A program made the position numbers and the translations under genes. Source: Labilithrix luteola (GTDB lineage Bacteria > Myxococcota_A > Polyangia > Polyangiales > Polyangiaceae). Taken from it: a DNA stretch of 64,000 nt. Each line of letters begins with the position of its first letter. The first letter of the stretch is position 1. Below are positions 15,444 through 23,153 of this stretch, in pieces. Below the pieces are notes generated by a model. The model made no database searches. It worked only from the letters and a program-made list of their open reading frames with translations, and was not told where the DNA came from. The stretch is taken from NCBI RefSeq assembly GCF_001263205.1, contig NZ_CP012333.1, positions 248,001 through 312,000 on the forward strand. Direction: 5' to 3'.

Positions 15444-15764
15444 TCATCGTCGAGCGTTCACGTAGAGCGTTGCGGTGACCTTGTCGAATCGGTCGACGAT
15501 ATCGGCCGACGGCTCCGCGACGTATCCCCAAGCCGCCGCGGTGCGGAGTGCCGAGAGCGCCTCGCGTGCCGACCCGAGCGCAATGCTGTAATGCGAATTG
15601 CGCCGAGCCCCTCGTTGCGCGCCCCCTTCACTCACGTTGAGCGGCACACTCGACATGGCCCGCCGCAACTGCCGAGCAAGGTCGGCATCGTGCCGCCCAA
15701 TCGCAGTTGCAATCGGCGCCACGTCTCGAATCAGCTCCAGAATGGTTTCGTGAATCCTCAGCAT
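15444..15764 (-). CDS. Four-helix-bundle protein (S23/Avd-like)
   Basis: A 106-residue all-helical protein of the four-helix-bundle/23S rRNA intervening-sequence (S23) family. It starts MLRIHETILELIRDVAPIA, continues with the diagnostic DLARQLRRAMSSVPLNVSEG and a SHYSIALGSAREALSALRTA helix. These proteins are spread patchily across genomes; some are encoded within rRNA insertions and their relative Avd assists diversity-generating retroelements. Here no reverse transcriptase or rRNA gene is near. ATG 15764 has AAGGAG upstream, so the longer frame is rejected. A 15-bp inverted repeat lies just upstream. Function is unknown. Confidence 0.85.
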   Translation of the reverse strand: MLRIHETILELIRDVAPIATAIGRHDADLARQLRRAMSSVPLNVSEGGAQRGARRNSHYSIALGSAREALSALRTAAAWGYVAEPSADIVDRFDKVTATLYVNARR

Positions 15765-15822
15765 CGAAGTCTCCTTCCGAGCCCTCCCAAGCGAGGGCGT
15801 CCCCCTCGCCGCGTCGCACGGA

Positions 15823-15889
15823 GGCGGTGTCAAGGACGGCGAGCGCAGCGAGCCGCCGCGCAGCGGCGCGCAGCGTCCTTGACACCGCC
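15823..15889. repeat. REP-like 15-bp inverted repeat
   Basis: GGCGGTGTCAAGGAC at 15823-15837 and its exact reverse complement at 15875-15889 flank a 37-base GC-rich loop that contains further short self-complementary pieces. It lies 59 bases upstream of the four-helix-bundle start and reads like a dispersed REP element. Confidence 0.75.
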
Positions 15890-16050
15890 GAGTACGACGC
15901 GACGCTAAGGACACCGAGCGAGCCATCATCTCCCTCGAAGCGCGGTTCGACCGAACGCGACAACTCGGTCGTCTCCCTGAAGCACGCGTCGATCACGATT
16001 GGCGAATGGGCGCAGCCACGCCATGAACTCCCACTTATGCAAGTGAACGC

Positions 16051-16282
16051 GGATGGTGTTGCGGCTGCGGATGCGGTGCCGGACGCGGACGCGGACGCGG
16101 TGCCGGACGCGGACGCGGATGCGGTGCCGGATGCGGACGCGGACGCGGACGCGGTGCCGGACGCGGACGCGGATGCGGTGCCGGATGCGGACGCGGGTGC
16201 GGATGCGGTGCCGGATGCGGACGCGGACGCGGATGCGGGTCAGGATGCGGTTACGGACGCAGACGCGTACGCGGTTCCGGAT
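16051..16282 (+). repeat. GCGGAC/GCGGAT hexamer microsatellite
   Basis: Roughly 230 bases built from GCGGAC, GCGGAT and occasional GCGGTGCCG units. In one frame it encodes Ala-Asp repeats with Val-Pro interruptions. Units vary, so the tract is partly decayed. It ends about 110 bases before the aminopeptidase gene. Confidence 0.8.
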
Positions 16283-16391
16283 GCGGTTACGGCCGCTCCT
16301 CCCCGTGAAATCCCAGTGCCCCTCCCCGTAGCTCGAGCGTAGAACAGAACCGCTCGTCGTCCCGCCGCGGGTGTGCCACGGTGGTCCCGCG

Positions 16392-18143
16392 ATGGCTCGA
16401 CTCGACCCCCATTCCTATGCCGACGACACGCATCCCCGAACGAAGACGTTCGACTGGCAAGCGAGCGTCGACTTCGCGAAACGCGTGCTCGAGGCCGAGA
16501 TCACGCTCCACTTTGCGGCCCCAGCCTCCGGTGGTCCGCTCGATCTCGATACGCGCGGCCTGCACATCGAGGCGGTCCAGGATGCGAAGGGTGGAGCGCT
16601 CGCGTACACGCTGCATGCGGCGGATCCCATCCTCGGCAGTCGCCTCGAGATCTCCGTTCCCGCGGGCGCGCCGTCGGTTCGTATTCGCTATCGCACGTCG
16701 CCGGATGCGTCGGCGCTGCAGTGGCTGACGCCCGAGCAAACGCTCGGCAAGCAGCATCCTTACCTCTTCTCGCAGTGCCAAGCGATTCACGCGCGGAGCA
16801 TCCTCCCCTGCCAGGACACGCCGTCGATTCGCCAGACGTACACGGCATCGTTGAGCGTCCCCGCGTCGCTGCGCGCGGTCATGGCCGCGGCGCCCGTTGC
16901 TCACGAGGTGCGTGGCGATCGTTCGGTCGAGCGATTCGAGATGCCGCAGCCGATTCCGCCGTACCTCTTCGCGTTCGCGGTGGGAAATCTCGCATCGAAA
17001 GATCTCTCGCCGCGCTCTCGTGTGTGGGCGGAGCCTGCGCAGCTCGAAGCCGCAGCGTGGGAATTCGAGCATGTGGAAGATCACCTGCGTGCGGCGGAAG
17101 CGCTCTTCGGCCCCTACGATTGGGACCGCTTCGACCTCCTCGTGATGCCGCCGTCGTTCCCGTACGGCGGCATGGAAAATCCGCGCCTCACGTTCCTCAC
17201 TCCGTCGCTTCTCGCGGGCGACCGAAGTCTGGTGAACGTGGTTGCGCACGAGCTCGCGCACTCGTGGACGGGCAACCTCGTCACGAACAGCACGGCAGAG
17301 CACTTCTGGCTCAACGAGGGCTTCACGGTCTTCGCCGAGCGCCGCATTCTCGAGGCTCTCGAGGGCCCCGAGATGGCCACGCTTCATGCAGCGATCGGCC
17401 ATCAGAAGTTGCAGCAGACGTTCGAGCTCTTCGCGGCCCGTCCCGAACTGACGAAGCTCCGCACGCAGCTCACGGGCGTCGATCCCGACGATGCGTTCAG
17501 CATCGTGCCCTACGAGAAGGGCTATTTGTTCTTGAAGGCCCTCGAGGCGGCGGCCGGCCGTTCGGCGTTCGACGGACTGCTGACGAAATGGCTCGGCGCT
17601 CACCGCTTCGGCGCGGTCACGACGGACGACTTCGTGACGCTAGTGGAGCGCGAAGAGCCCGGCCTGCTCGCCAGGGTCGACGCGAAGGCATGGATCGACT
17701 CCCCCGGTCTGCCCGCGAATTACCCGAAGCCCGAGTCGGCGCGACTCGGCGCAGTCCTCGCGCTGGCGGGCCGCGTGCCGACCGCGGCCGAGACGAAGGG
17801 CTGGGGCGCGACCGAGTGGGTTCTGTACCTCGAAGCGATGCCGAGGCCTTCGTCGCTCGCCATCTGCGAGGAGCTCGACAAGACGTACGCCCTCACGAAG
17901 GCGACGAATCCGGAGGTCCTCGTCAGCTGGCTGACGCTCGCCTGCGAGTCGGGCGATGCGAACGTCCTACCGCGTGTCGAAGAGCTGCTCGGGCAGACGG
18001 GGCGCATGAAGTACCTGAAGCCCCTGTATCGAGCACTCGCTGGCCGCGCCGAGACGAAGCCGCTCGCGCAGAGTCTCTTTGCGAAGCTGCGCGACCAGTA
18101 CCACCCGATCGCGCAGCAGGTCGTGAGCAGCCTCCTCAAGTGA
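16392..18143 (+). CDS. M1 family aminopeptidase (LTA4 hydrolase-like)
   Basis: A 583-residue zinc metallopeptidase. The N-terminal beta domain (about 1-190) is followed by the catalytic domain with PYGGMEN, the substrate N-terminus-binding motif, and HELAH (His286, Glu287, His290) plus the third zinc ligand Glu309 in WLNEGF. The C-terminal helical domain (about 450-583) matches that of leukotriene A4 hydrolase-type aminopeptidases, so this is the short M1 subgroup. There is no signal peptide, implying a cytoplasmic role in peptide turnover. ATG 16392 was chosen because homology (LDPHSYA) begins at once. Monocistronic. Confidence 0.93.
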   Translation: MARLDPHSYADDTHPRTKTFDWQASVDFAKRVLEAEITLHFAAPASGGPLDLDTRGLHIEAVQDAKGGALAYTLHAADPILGSRLEISVPAGAPSVRIRYRTSPDASALQWLTPEQTLGKQHPYLFSQCQAIHARSILPCQDTPSIRQTYTASLSVPASLRAVMAAAPVAHEVRGDRSVERFEMPQPIPPYLFAFAVGNLASKDLSPRSRVWAEPAQLEAAAWEFEHVEDHLRAAEALFGPYDWDRFDLLVMPPSFPYGGMENPRLTFLTPSLLAGDRSLVNVVAHELAHSWTGNLVTNSTAEHFWLNEGFTVFAERRILEALEGPEMATLHAAIGHQKLQQTFELFAARPELTKLRTQLTGVDPDDAFSIVPYEKGYLFLKALEAAAGRSAFDGLLTKWLGAHRFGAVTTDDFVTLVEREEPGLLARVDAKAWIDSPGLPANYPKPESARLGAVLALAGRVPTAAETKGWGATEWVLYLEAMPRPSSLAICEELDKTYALTKATNPEVLVSWLTLACESGDANVLPRVEELLGQTGRMKYLKPLYRALAGRAETKPLAQSLFAKLRDQYHPIAQQVVSSLLK

Positions 18144-18169
18144 CGCCCGCGTGAGTCTGCCGACCGTGA

Positions 18170-18874
18170 TCATTCGAGCCGGTCGGCAGCGCTGAGTTCC
18201 TCCGAAATCGCAGCCCGCTCCGCACGCGTGAGCTCCAGCCTCGAGAGCTCGTTGCGCAAGGAGCGGGCGAGCGCACGGTCACCTGCGGCCAGCGCCAGCT
18301 CGGTACGAGCCGCAAGCGCTCGGGCTCGTTCGATGGGCGCGCACGGCTCGGATTTGGAGAGCGCGACGTCGAGCACCTTCGCCGCCCCGACGTCGTCGTT
18401 CTTGAAGTCTCGCAGGAGGATTGCCTGTTCGAGCGCGCGGCCGAGGCGTGAAAGGGGCTTCGACGAGGGCTTCGTGGCGTCCTTGGCCTCACCGTCTCGC
18501 CGGATCACGATGACGGAGTTGCCGGATGGATCGACCACGGTGAAGCGACTCTGCCCTTTACGCATGCGCGAGATTCTCGGGACACCCGCGACGGGGATCT
18601 TCCCGTAGGCCCCTCGTAGGGCATCGGCAAACAGCGCGTGGAGCTCCTCGACTTCCGGCACGATCATGAGGCAGGTGCTGAATGCCTTCTTGGGATCGAT
18701 GCCTTTCACACCGGCAAAGTGGAGGTGGGCGCCTTCACGATGGAGAGCCGCGTAGACGTTGGGTCGCGTCTGCTGGTGTGTCACCACGAAGCCGAGCAGG
18801 CGATAGAAGGCGAGCGTCTCGTCGAGATCGATGCAGGGCAGAACGGGGATGGTCGTCACTCGAGGCCTCGCCAT
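18170..18874 (-). CDS. VOC (glyoxalase-like) protein with helical tail
   Basis: A 234-residue protein. Residues about 1-125 form a vicinal-oxygen-chelate domain (IPVLPCIDLDETLAFYRLLGF at the start, FTVVDPSGNSVIVIRR at the end), the fold shared by glyoxalases and bleomycin-resistance proteins. The remaining 105 residues are a helical extension rich in Arg/Leu/Glu with repeat-like pairs (ERARALAARTELALAAGD), perhaps TPR-like. Metal ligands of a true glyoxalase are not evident, so it may bind rather than convert a ligand. Its ATG overlaps the stop of the upstream lipoprotein gene by one base (TGATG), so the two are coupled. Confidence 0.8.
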   Translation of the reverse strand: MARPRVTTIPVLPCIDLDETLAFYRLLGFVVTHQQTRPNVYAALHREGAHLHFAGVKGIDPKKAFSTCLMIVPEVEELHALFADALRGAYGKIPVAGVPRISRMRKGQSRFTVVDPSGNSVIVIRRDGEAKDATKPSSKPLSRLGRALEQAILLRDFKNDDVGAAKVLDVALSKSEPCAPIERARALAARTELALAAGDRALARSLRNELSRLELTRAERAAISEELSAADRLE

Positions 18875-19968
18875 CAGTCGAGCGCACAGCCCGCGGGAGG
18901 TGCGTAGACCCGACGAGAATCGAAGGCGAACACCGTCAATGAAATGCCACAGGTGTTGTAGGCGACGCCGAGCATCCCCGACGGCAACCCGTACGCGTAA
19001 CATCGTGCACTGCCCATTTGGCCCATCATCACGCGATCGGCATCACGCATCACGATCGGCGTGATCTCGCCGATGTCGATATCGGCAACGTGCAGGTCGC
19101 ATGCCCTGCCGCCAGCCAGGCTCCCCCGCACGAGCCGACCGCTCTCGGTCCGCGCGCCCCACTCCTGGGGATTCATGTAATAGCCGGCCGAAACCTGCAC
19201 GATGCGCTCGTTCGTTCCGAAGTCGAACGGCGTCACGACTCCCCCACGGACGAGCGAAGCCGTACCGTTCGAGTCGATGACGAGGAAGTCGTCGTCACCC
19301 AATTGGGTAAACACGGAAACCGGCGCAGCGAGAAGCCCAGGGGCCACTGCCCATTTCAAATCACGACTCATGGGATCCGCACAAACGATCCCGCGACCGC
19401 CGATGCAGCGCTTCGACACGGTGCTCGCCTGGAGCTCGTCGGGCACGGGAACGACCCTTCTCACTCCGCCTCGATCCTGCACCATTTCGCAAGACGAGCC
19501 CTGGCAGGCGACAACGCCCCAGCCGAGCATGACACGATCGTATTTGGCGTCGAGCCGAAGGGCCTCGGCGAAGGACATGCGCGAACTCGGGATGTCGACC
19601 GACGATTCATAAATCAGGAATTGCCCAGCTCGCTCATCGAACGCGAGCAAACGCCCCCCGTCCGCACCGCGGATCTGTACCCCGTCCGGTGCCTCGAACA
19701 CGCGCTCGAAAATGCTCGAGTCTGCCCCCTGCGGGCAGCGCGTGTCGTCGATGCACTCGGGAATCGCCGTTGGCGGGTTCCTTTCCGGCTCGGCGTCATC
19801 GGCGCGTGAAGCGTCCCGAGCGGAGGCGTCACCTTGGTCTCGTGGAACGACCGTGGTCGCCGAGTCCTGGGATGACGAACTGCAAGCTTGTGGGAGAAGG
19901 CCGACGAGCAGGCCGCAAGAGACAGCGAGAAGAGTCCGATGCGACTGCACCAGAAAACGCAATGACAT
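18874..19968 (-). CDS. Secreted lipoprotein of unknown function
   Basis: A 364-residue lipoprotein. The signal peptide (basic SHR, then a leucine-rich core) ends in PQAC (about Cys30), followed by an Asp/Arg linker to about 65. The rest alternates short beta strands with loops, in a layout compatible with an irregular propeller: QIRGADGGRLLAFDERAGQFLIY, DRVMLGWGVVACQGSSCEMV, DDDFLVIDSNGTASLVRGG. There are several Cys that could pair. No enzyme motif is seen. It is translationally coupled to the VOC gene. The start ATG 19968 was chosen for the well-formed signal peptide; the frame extends upstream but without one. Confidence 0.65.
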   Translation of the reverse strand: MSLRFLVQSHRTLLAVSCGLLVGLLPQACSSSSQDSATTVVPRDQGDASARDASRADDAEPERNPPTAIPECIDDTRCPQGADSSIFERVFEAPDGVQIRGADGGRLLAFDERAGQFLIYESSVDIPSSRMSFAEALRLDAKYDRVMLGWGVVACQGSSCEMVQDRGGVRRVVPVPDELQASTVSKRCIGGRGIVCADPMSRDLKWAVAPGLLAAPVSVFTQLGDDDFLVIDSNGTASLVRGGVVTPFDFGTNERIVQVSAGYYMNPQEWGARTESGRLVRGSLAGGRACDLHVADIDIGEITPIVMRDADRVMMGQMGSARCYAYGLPSGMLGVAYNTCGISLTVFAFDSRRVYAPPAGCALD

Positions 19969-20242
19969 GAAACTCCAATGAACAATAAGACTACCGACAA
20001 CGAACGTCCCATTCACTATGGCCGCTGGGAAAAGAGTTTTGCCAAAATTCGAAAAAGGAGCCGTCCGCGACGACTCATTCTCGCGACCATCTCGGTAACG
20101 ACGGCGTCTCCATGCCGCACCCGATACGCTCGAGCCAAAGCGTTCACGGCGCAAATCGCAACATCGAAGAACGATCGCTCGCTCGACCCGACGTGGGATG
20201 GGAGCAAGACGCGCCAACAGTAAGCTCGGCCGAGGACAGCGC

Positions 20243-21016
20243 TCAGCGAGAGCCGTGCACGCGCGCGGGGAGATGCGAGAATCGGCGTGCGCGCAGGTAA
20301 GCGGCTGCGCGCGCGAGGCGGTTCGCCATGGCGCTCGAGATCGGATCGGGCGCCCGTGCGTTCCCGGAGCTCGTGCCCTTCGCAAGGGCCACGGCGTCGT
20401 CGACGAGCACGTCACCCTTCGCGCTGGGGTCGATGGCCACGAAAAGCACCGGTGCCCCGCCGGCGAAGTTCGGTGTCTCACCCACGAAGTGGCAAAAGCC
20501 ACGTTCGTCGGGGATTGGCGAAGCAAGGAGAATATCGAACGAACGGCTCGTATCGTTCGTGTCGAAGAGCCGCATCGATACGTCTGAACATACGCCGCTC
20601 GCGGGCTTCGCCACGACGCTGACGGCGATGCTTCCGGACTTCGGCGTCGCGAGCCAACCAAGGAGCTCGCTTCCCGCGGCGAGACGTGCACATCGAATTC
20701 CCGACGCGCACCGTGCTCCCGTGTCGTAACGCAGATCGAGCTCGCCCTCGAGGCCAAGCACATGCCACGGAGGCTGCTCGGAAGGGCCAGTGAATTCGAA
20801 ATCTCCATCGGCGAAGAGATTCTCGGTCTCCGACGTATGCCCGAACGGATTCCGCGTCTCGATGGTACGAACGGGTGCGCTCGCGCCACCATCGCCCGCA
20901 CTCGCGTCCGCGATACCCGAGTCGACAGGTGCCGCCGAAGAGTCCTTGCCGCAGGCGACCGGGCCCATGAGGAAGGCACCGACCACGAGCCAGGCGGCTT
21001 CGGAGCGGAGATTCAT
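20243..21016 (-). CDS. Secreted lipoprotein with beta-sandwich-like domain
   Basis: A 257-residue lipoprotein. The signal peptide ends in PVAC (about Cys22) and is followed by an Ala/Asp/Ser linker. From about 65 the text NLFADGDFEFTG, WHVLGLEGELDLRYDTGARCASGIRCARL and LVDDAVAL fits a carbohydrate-binding-module-like jelly roll, as in many discoidin/CBM proteins that begin NL-x-x-NGDFE. Two Cys pairs may form disulfides. Its ATG overlaps the stop of the S41-like gene (ATGA), so both come from one message. A role in substrate binding beside the protease is possible but unproven. Confidence 0.7.
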   Translation of the reverse strand: MNLRSEAAWLVVGAFLMGPVACGKDSSAAPVDSGIADASAGDGGASAPVRTIETRNPFGHTSETENLFADGDFEFTGPSEQPPWHVLGLEGELDLRYDTGARCASGIRCARLAAGSELLGWLATPKSGSIAVSVVAKPASGVCSDVSMRLFDTNDTSRSFDILLASPIPDERGFCHFVGETPNFAGGAPVLFVAIDPSAKGDVLVDDAVALAKGTSSGNARAPDPISSAMANRLARAAAYLRARRFSHLPARVHGSR

Positions 21017-22974
21017 CGGAGCCACGCGAGCGCTCGTTCGTAGACGGTGTCTTTGCCAACGAGGAGATCGGACTGTTTGGGCAGGATCTCCTCGTCGGAC
21101 GCGATGCCGCGCCCCAAACGCAGCGCCCCAGACGCCTCGACGAAGTCACCGGACGCGATTCGGAAGGTGAATCCACCGAACGAAGAGAAGGCCAGGTACG
21201 AGGAGAACGCGCCAGCGGTCGTTCGACCGAAGGTCCGAACGTTCGCCGCTCCCGAAAGGCCGTATGCCAGCCAATCGCTTGCACTTCCGTCGCGAGCCAA
21301 GAGCAGCGCCACTTTCAAATCCGAACGATGGTCCGCGTCGCCGACGACGAACGCATCGGACGTGGTCGCACGGGCCGTGAACAGAGCCGTCCCGTCCGGT
21401 GGGGAGAGCGGCACATCGAACGTACCGAGCGTTTGATTCAAGCCCGTCGAGGCGCCCAGCATCGACGGAGCCCGGAAAAGCTTCGTGAGGAATTCGGCCC
21501 CCAGCACCGTTCCTCCGTTTCCAGTCCGGTGGTCGAGAACGACACCTTTCGCATTCACCCGAAACGTATCCATGGCCGACCGATAGGCATTCACGCCGTT
21601 GGGCTCGAGCCTCAGATCGTCGAAGACCATTCCGTAGAGCGCCTCGGTCGGATCGGTGCCAACGAGCGGGCCGCTGTACACACCGTCGATGTAATGCGTG
21701 ACGGGATCGGGGCCTGCCGCGCCGAGATGGTAGGCCGGACGGTGATCGCAATCGGGATAGACCGCCGGCTCTGGGGGCAAGTCGTCGACCGACAGTGTCT
21801 CCGACGCACCGCACGCGAGCGACGCCGCATCGCAGCGAATCACCGTGATCGTATGGGCCCACCGTCGAATCAGAATGCGCAGCCGTTCGACGGCTTCGGC
21901 GTGTCCCGCGGGGTCGGTCGAATGCCAGGCGGCCCAATCGACGCCATCGAGGCTCTCGGCGAACGCAATCGGGTGCAGGCCGTCGACCGCCACCAAGCGA
22001 TCGCCCGCTTTCAACCCCGAATTTCCTTCGGGCCCCGCGTGCGAAACCAGCACGTCGGGATAACGTCCGTCGGCAGGCACGGAGTCGTGCGAGAGATCGG
22101 CGTCGCCCTCCACGAAGCAGATTGGGAAGCCGCCTCGCCCTCCGACGTCGACGACCCCGCTCACGGTCGTATGCCAATCACGCAAGCGATGAATTGCCGT
22201 GACGAATCCATTCCAAAAGGTCCAGGCATCGTTGGCCTGGGCGATCGACGGAAGATCGACGAGTGCCGCTTCGAGTCGATTCTGACGCGTATAGCCTCCG
22301 CCGAAGAACGTACGGATACGCGTCTCGAGATAGCGCGCGACCGTCGCGCGATCGTCGGATGACGGCAAGGGAGGCACGTTGGCCGAGCCGTTCCGGCAAT
22401 ACCCTGCGGAGCAAAACTCGTCGGCCGAACAAACCGGATCGGCCGCGCGCGAGCACGCTCGCGTCTCACGATAAGTACCTTCCTCACGAAGCTCGAAGGC
22501 ATCGATGTCCGCGCCGTCGGCTCCTTCGGCCGCAACCGACAGCACCATCGCCGCGCCGTTCGACGGCGGCGAGAAGGGCGCCGTGGCGATCTCGTACCAG
22601 CCGTCGCTCGTCACGACGCCGGTCGGAAAGAAGCGAACGCTGAGATATCCGGGCTCGGGCGCGACGCTCGGCGAGCCGATCTGGAGATCGGCGTTCACAC
22701 GGTTGCCGCGCGCGAACATCGTCGCTCGGTACGACGCATTCTTGGCCGGCAGCGGCGAGAGCGGGATGGCGACGGGGCCAGGCGACGCAATCCGGCGAAA
22801 CGCCCTTCCCTCGACCGCCGAGCCTTCGGCGAACGCTTCGAACGACTCCGTTGCAACGGCCGACGGATGGAATCGCCCCTGGCCCGACGTATCGAACGAG
22901 AGCGCGTGTGCCGACCCCGACACGAAGGCCACGGACACGACGACGAAAGCGAACGCGCGTGCCCTCCTCGCCAT
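21013..22974 (-). CDS. Secreted S41-like peptidase
   Basis: A 653-residue exported protein. A signal peptide (ARRARAFAFVVVSVAFVSGSAHA) is followed by a beta-rich N-terminal domain (about 30-185) that resembles a PEP-CTERM-like or CBM module, a small Cys-bearing segment (about 190-215, CSADEFCSAGYC), and an S41/C-terminal-processing-peptidase region (about 220-653). A PDZ-like stretch GLKAGDRLVAVDG is present, then VVLDHRTGNGGTV and RDGSASDWLAYGL, the place where the catalytic Ser is expected. It may process or degrade envelope proteins. The ATG 22974 gives a good signal peptide. It heads a two-gene operon. Confidence 0.75.
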   Translation of the reverse strand: MARRARAFAFVVVSVAFVSGSAHALSFDTSGQGRFHPSAVATESFEAFAEGSAVEGRAFRRIASPGPVAIPLSPLPAKNASYRATMFARGNRVNADLQIGSPSVAPEPGYLSVRFFPTGVVTSDGWYEIATAPFSPPSNGAAMVLSVAAEGADGADIDAFELREEGTYRETRACSRAADPVCSADEFCSAGYCRNGSANVPPLPSSDDRATVARYLETRIRTFFGGGYTRQNRLEAALVDLPSIAQANDAWTFWNGFVTAIHRLRDWHTTVSGVVDVGGRGGFPICFVEGDADLSHDSVPADGRYPDVLVSHAGPEGNSGLKAGDRLVAVDGLHPIAFAESLDGVDWAAWHSTDPAGHAEAVERLRILIRRWAHTITVIRCDAASLACGASETLSVDDLPPEPAVYPDCDHRPAYHLGAAGPDPVTHYIDGVYSGPLVGTDPTEALYGMVFDDLRLEPNGVNAYRSAMDTFRVNAKGVVLDHRTGNGGTVLGAEFLTKLFRAPSMLGASTGLNQTLGTFDVPLSPPDGTALFTARATTSDAFVVGDADHRSDLKVALLLARDGSASDWLAYGLSGAANVRTFGRTTAGAFSSYLAFSSFGGFTFRIASGDFVEASGALRLGRGIASDEEILPKQSDLLVGKDTVYERALAWLR

Positions 22975-23153
22975 CCATCCGAAACCTACCTCAAGGCTTC
23001 GCCGACGAGGGCATTCGACAGCGCAGAGCCAGGCGGCTCTACGTCTTCCCTCCTCACCGAGCTGGATCGCAGAACGCCCGGAGCCGCCGACCAGGTGGAC
23101 GGGCGCACGAGTCATAACCTTCCGAAATCACGCGACGCTCGCAACGGCCCACA

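Larger units (their letters stand above)
15765..16391. other. Repeat-rich span without a firm gene
   Basis: Holds a small hairpin (GCGAGGG/CCCTCGC, 15791-15809), a long REP-like inverted repeat and a hexamer microsatellite, both listed separately. A frame through the microsatellite is open but looks like a by-product of the repeat. Confidence 0.6.

Noticed and set aside
15707..16342. A 211-codon open frame through the hexamer microsatellite
   Set aside because: Its open state comes from the repeat unit having no stop codon; there is no ribosome site or recognisable domain.
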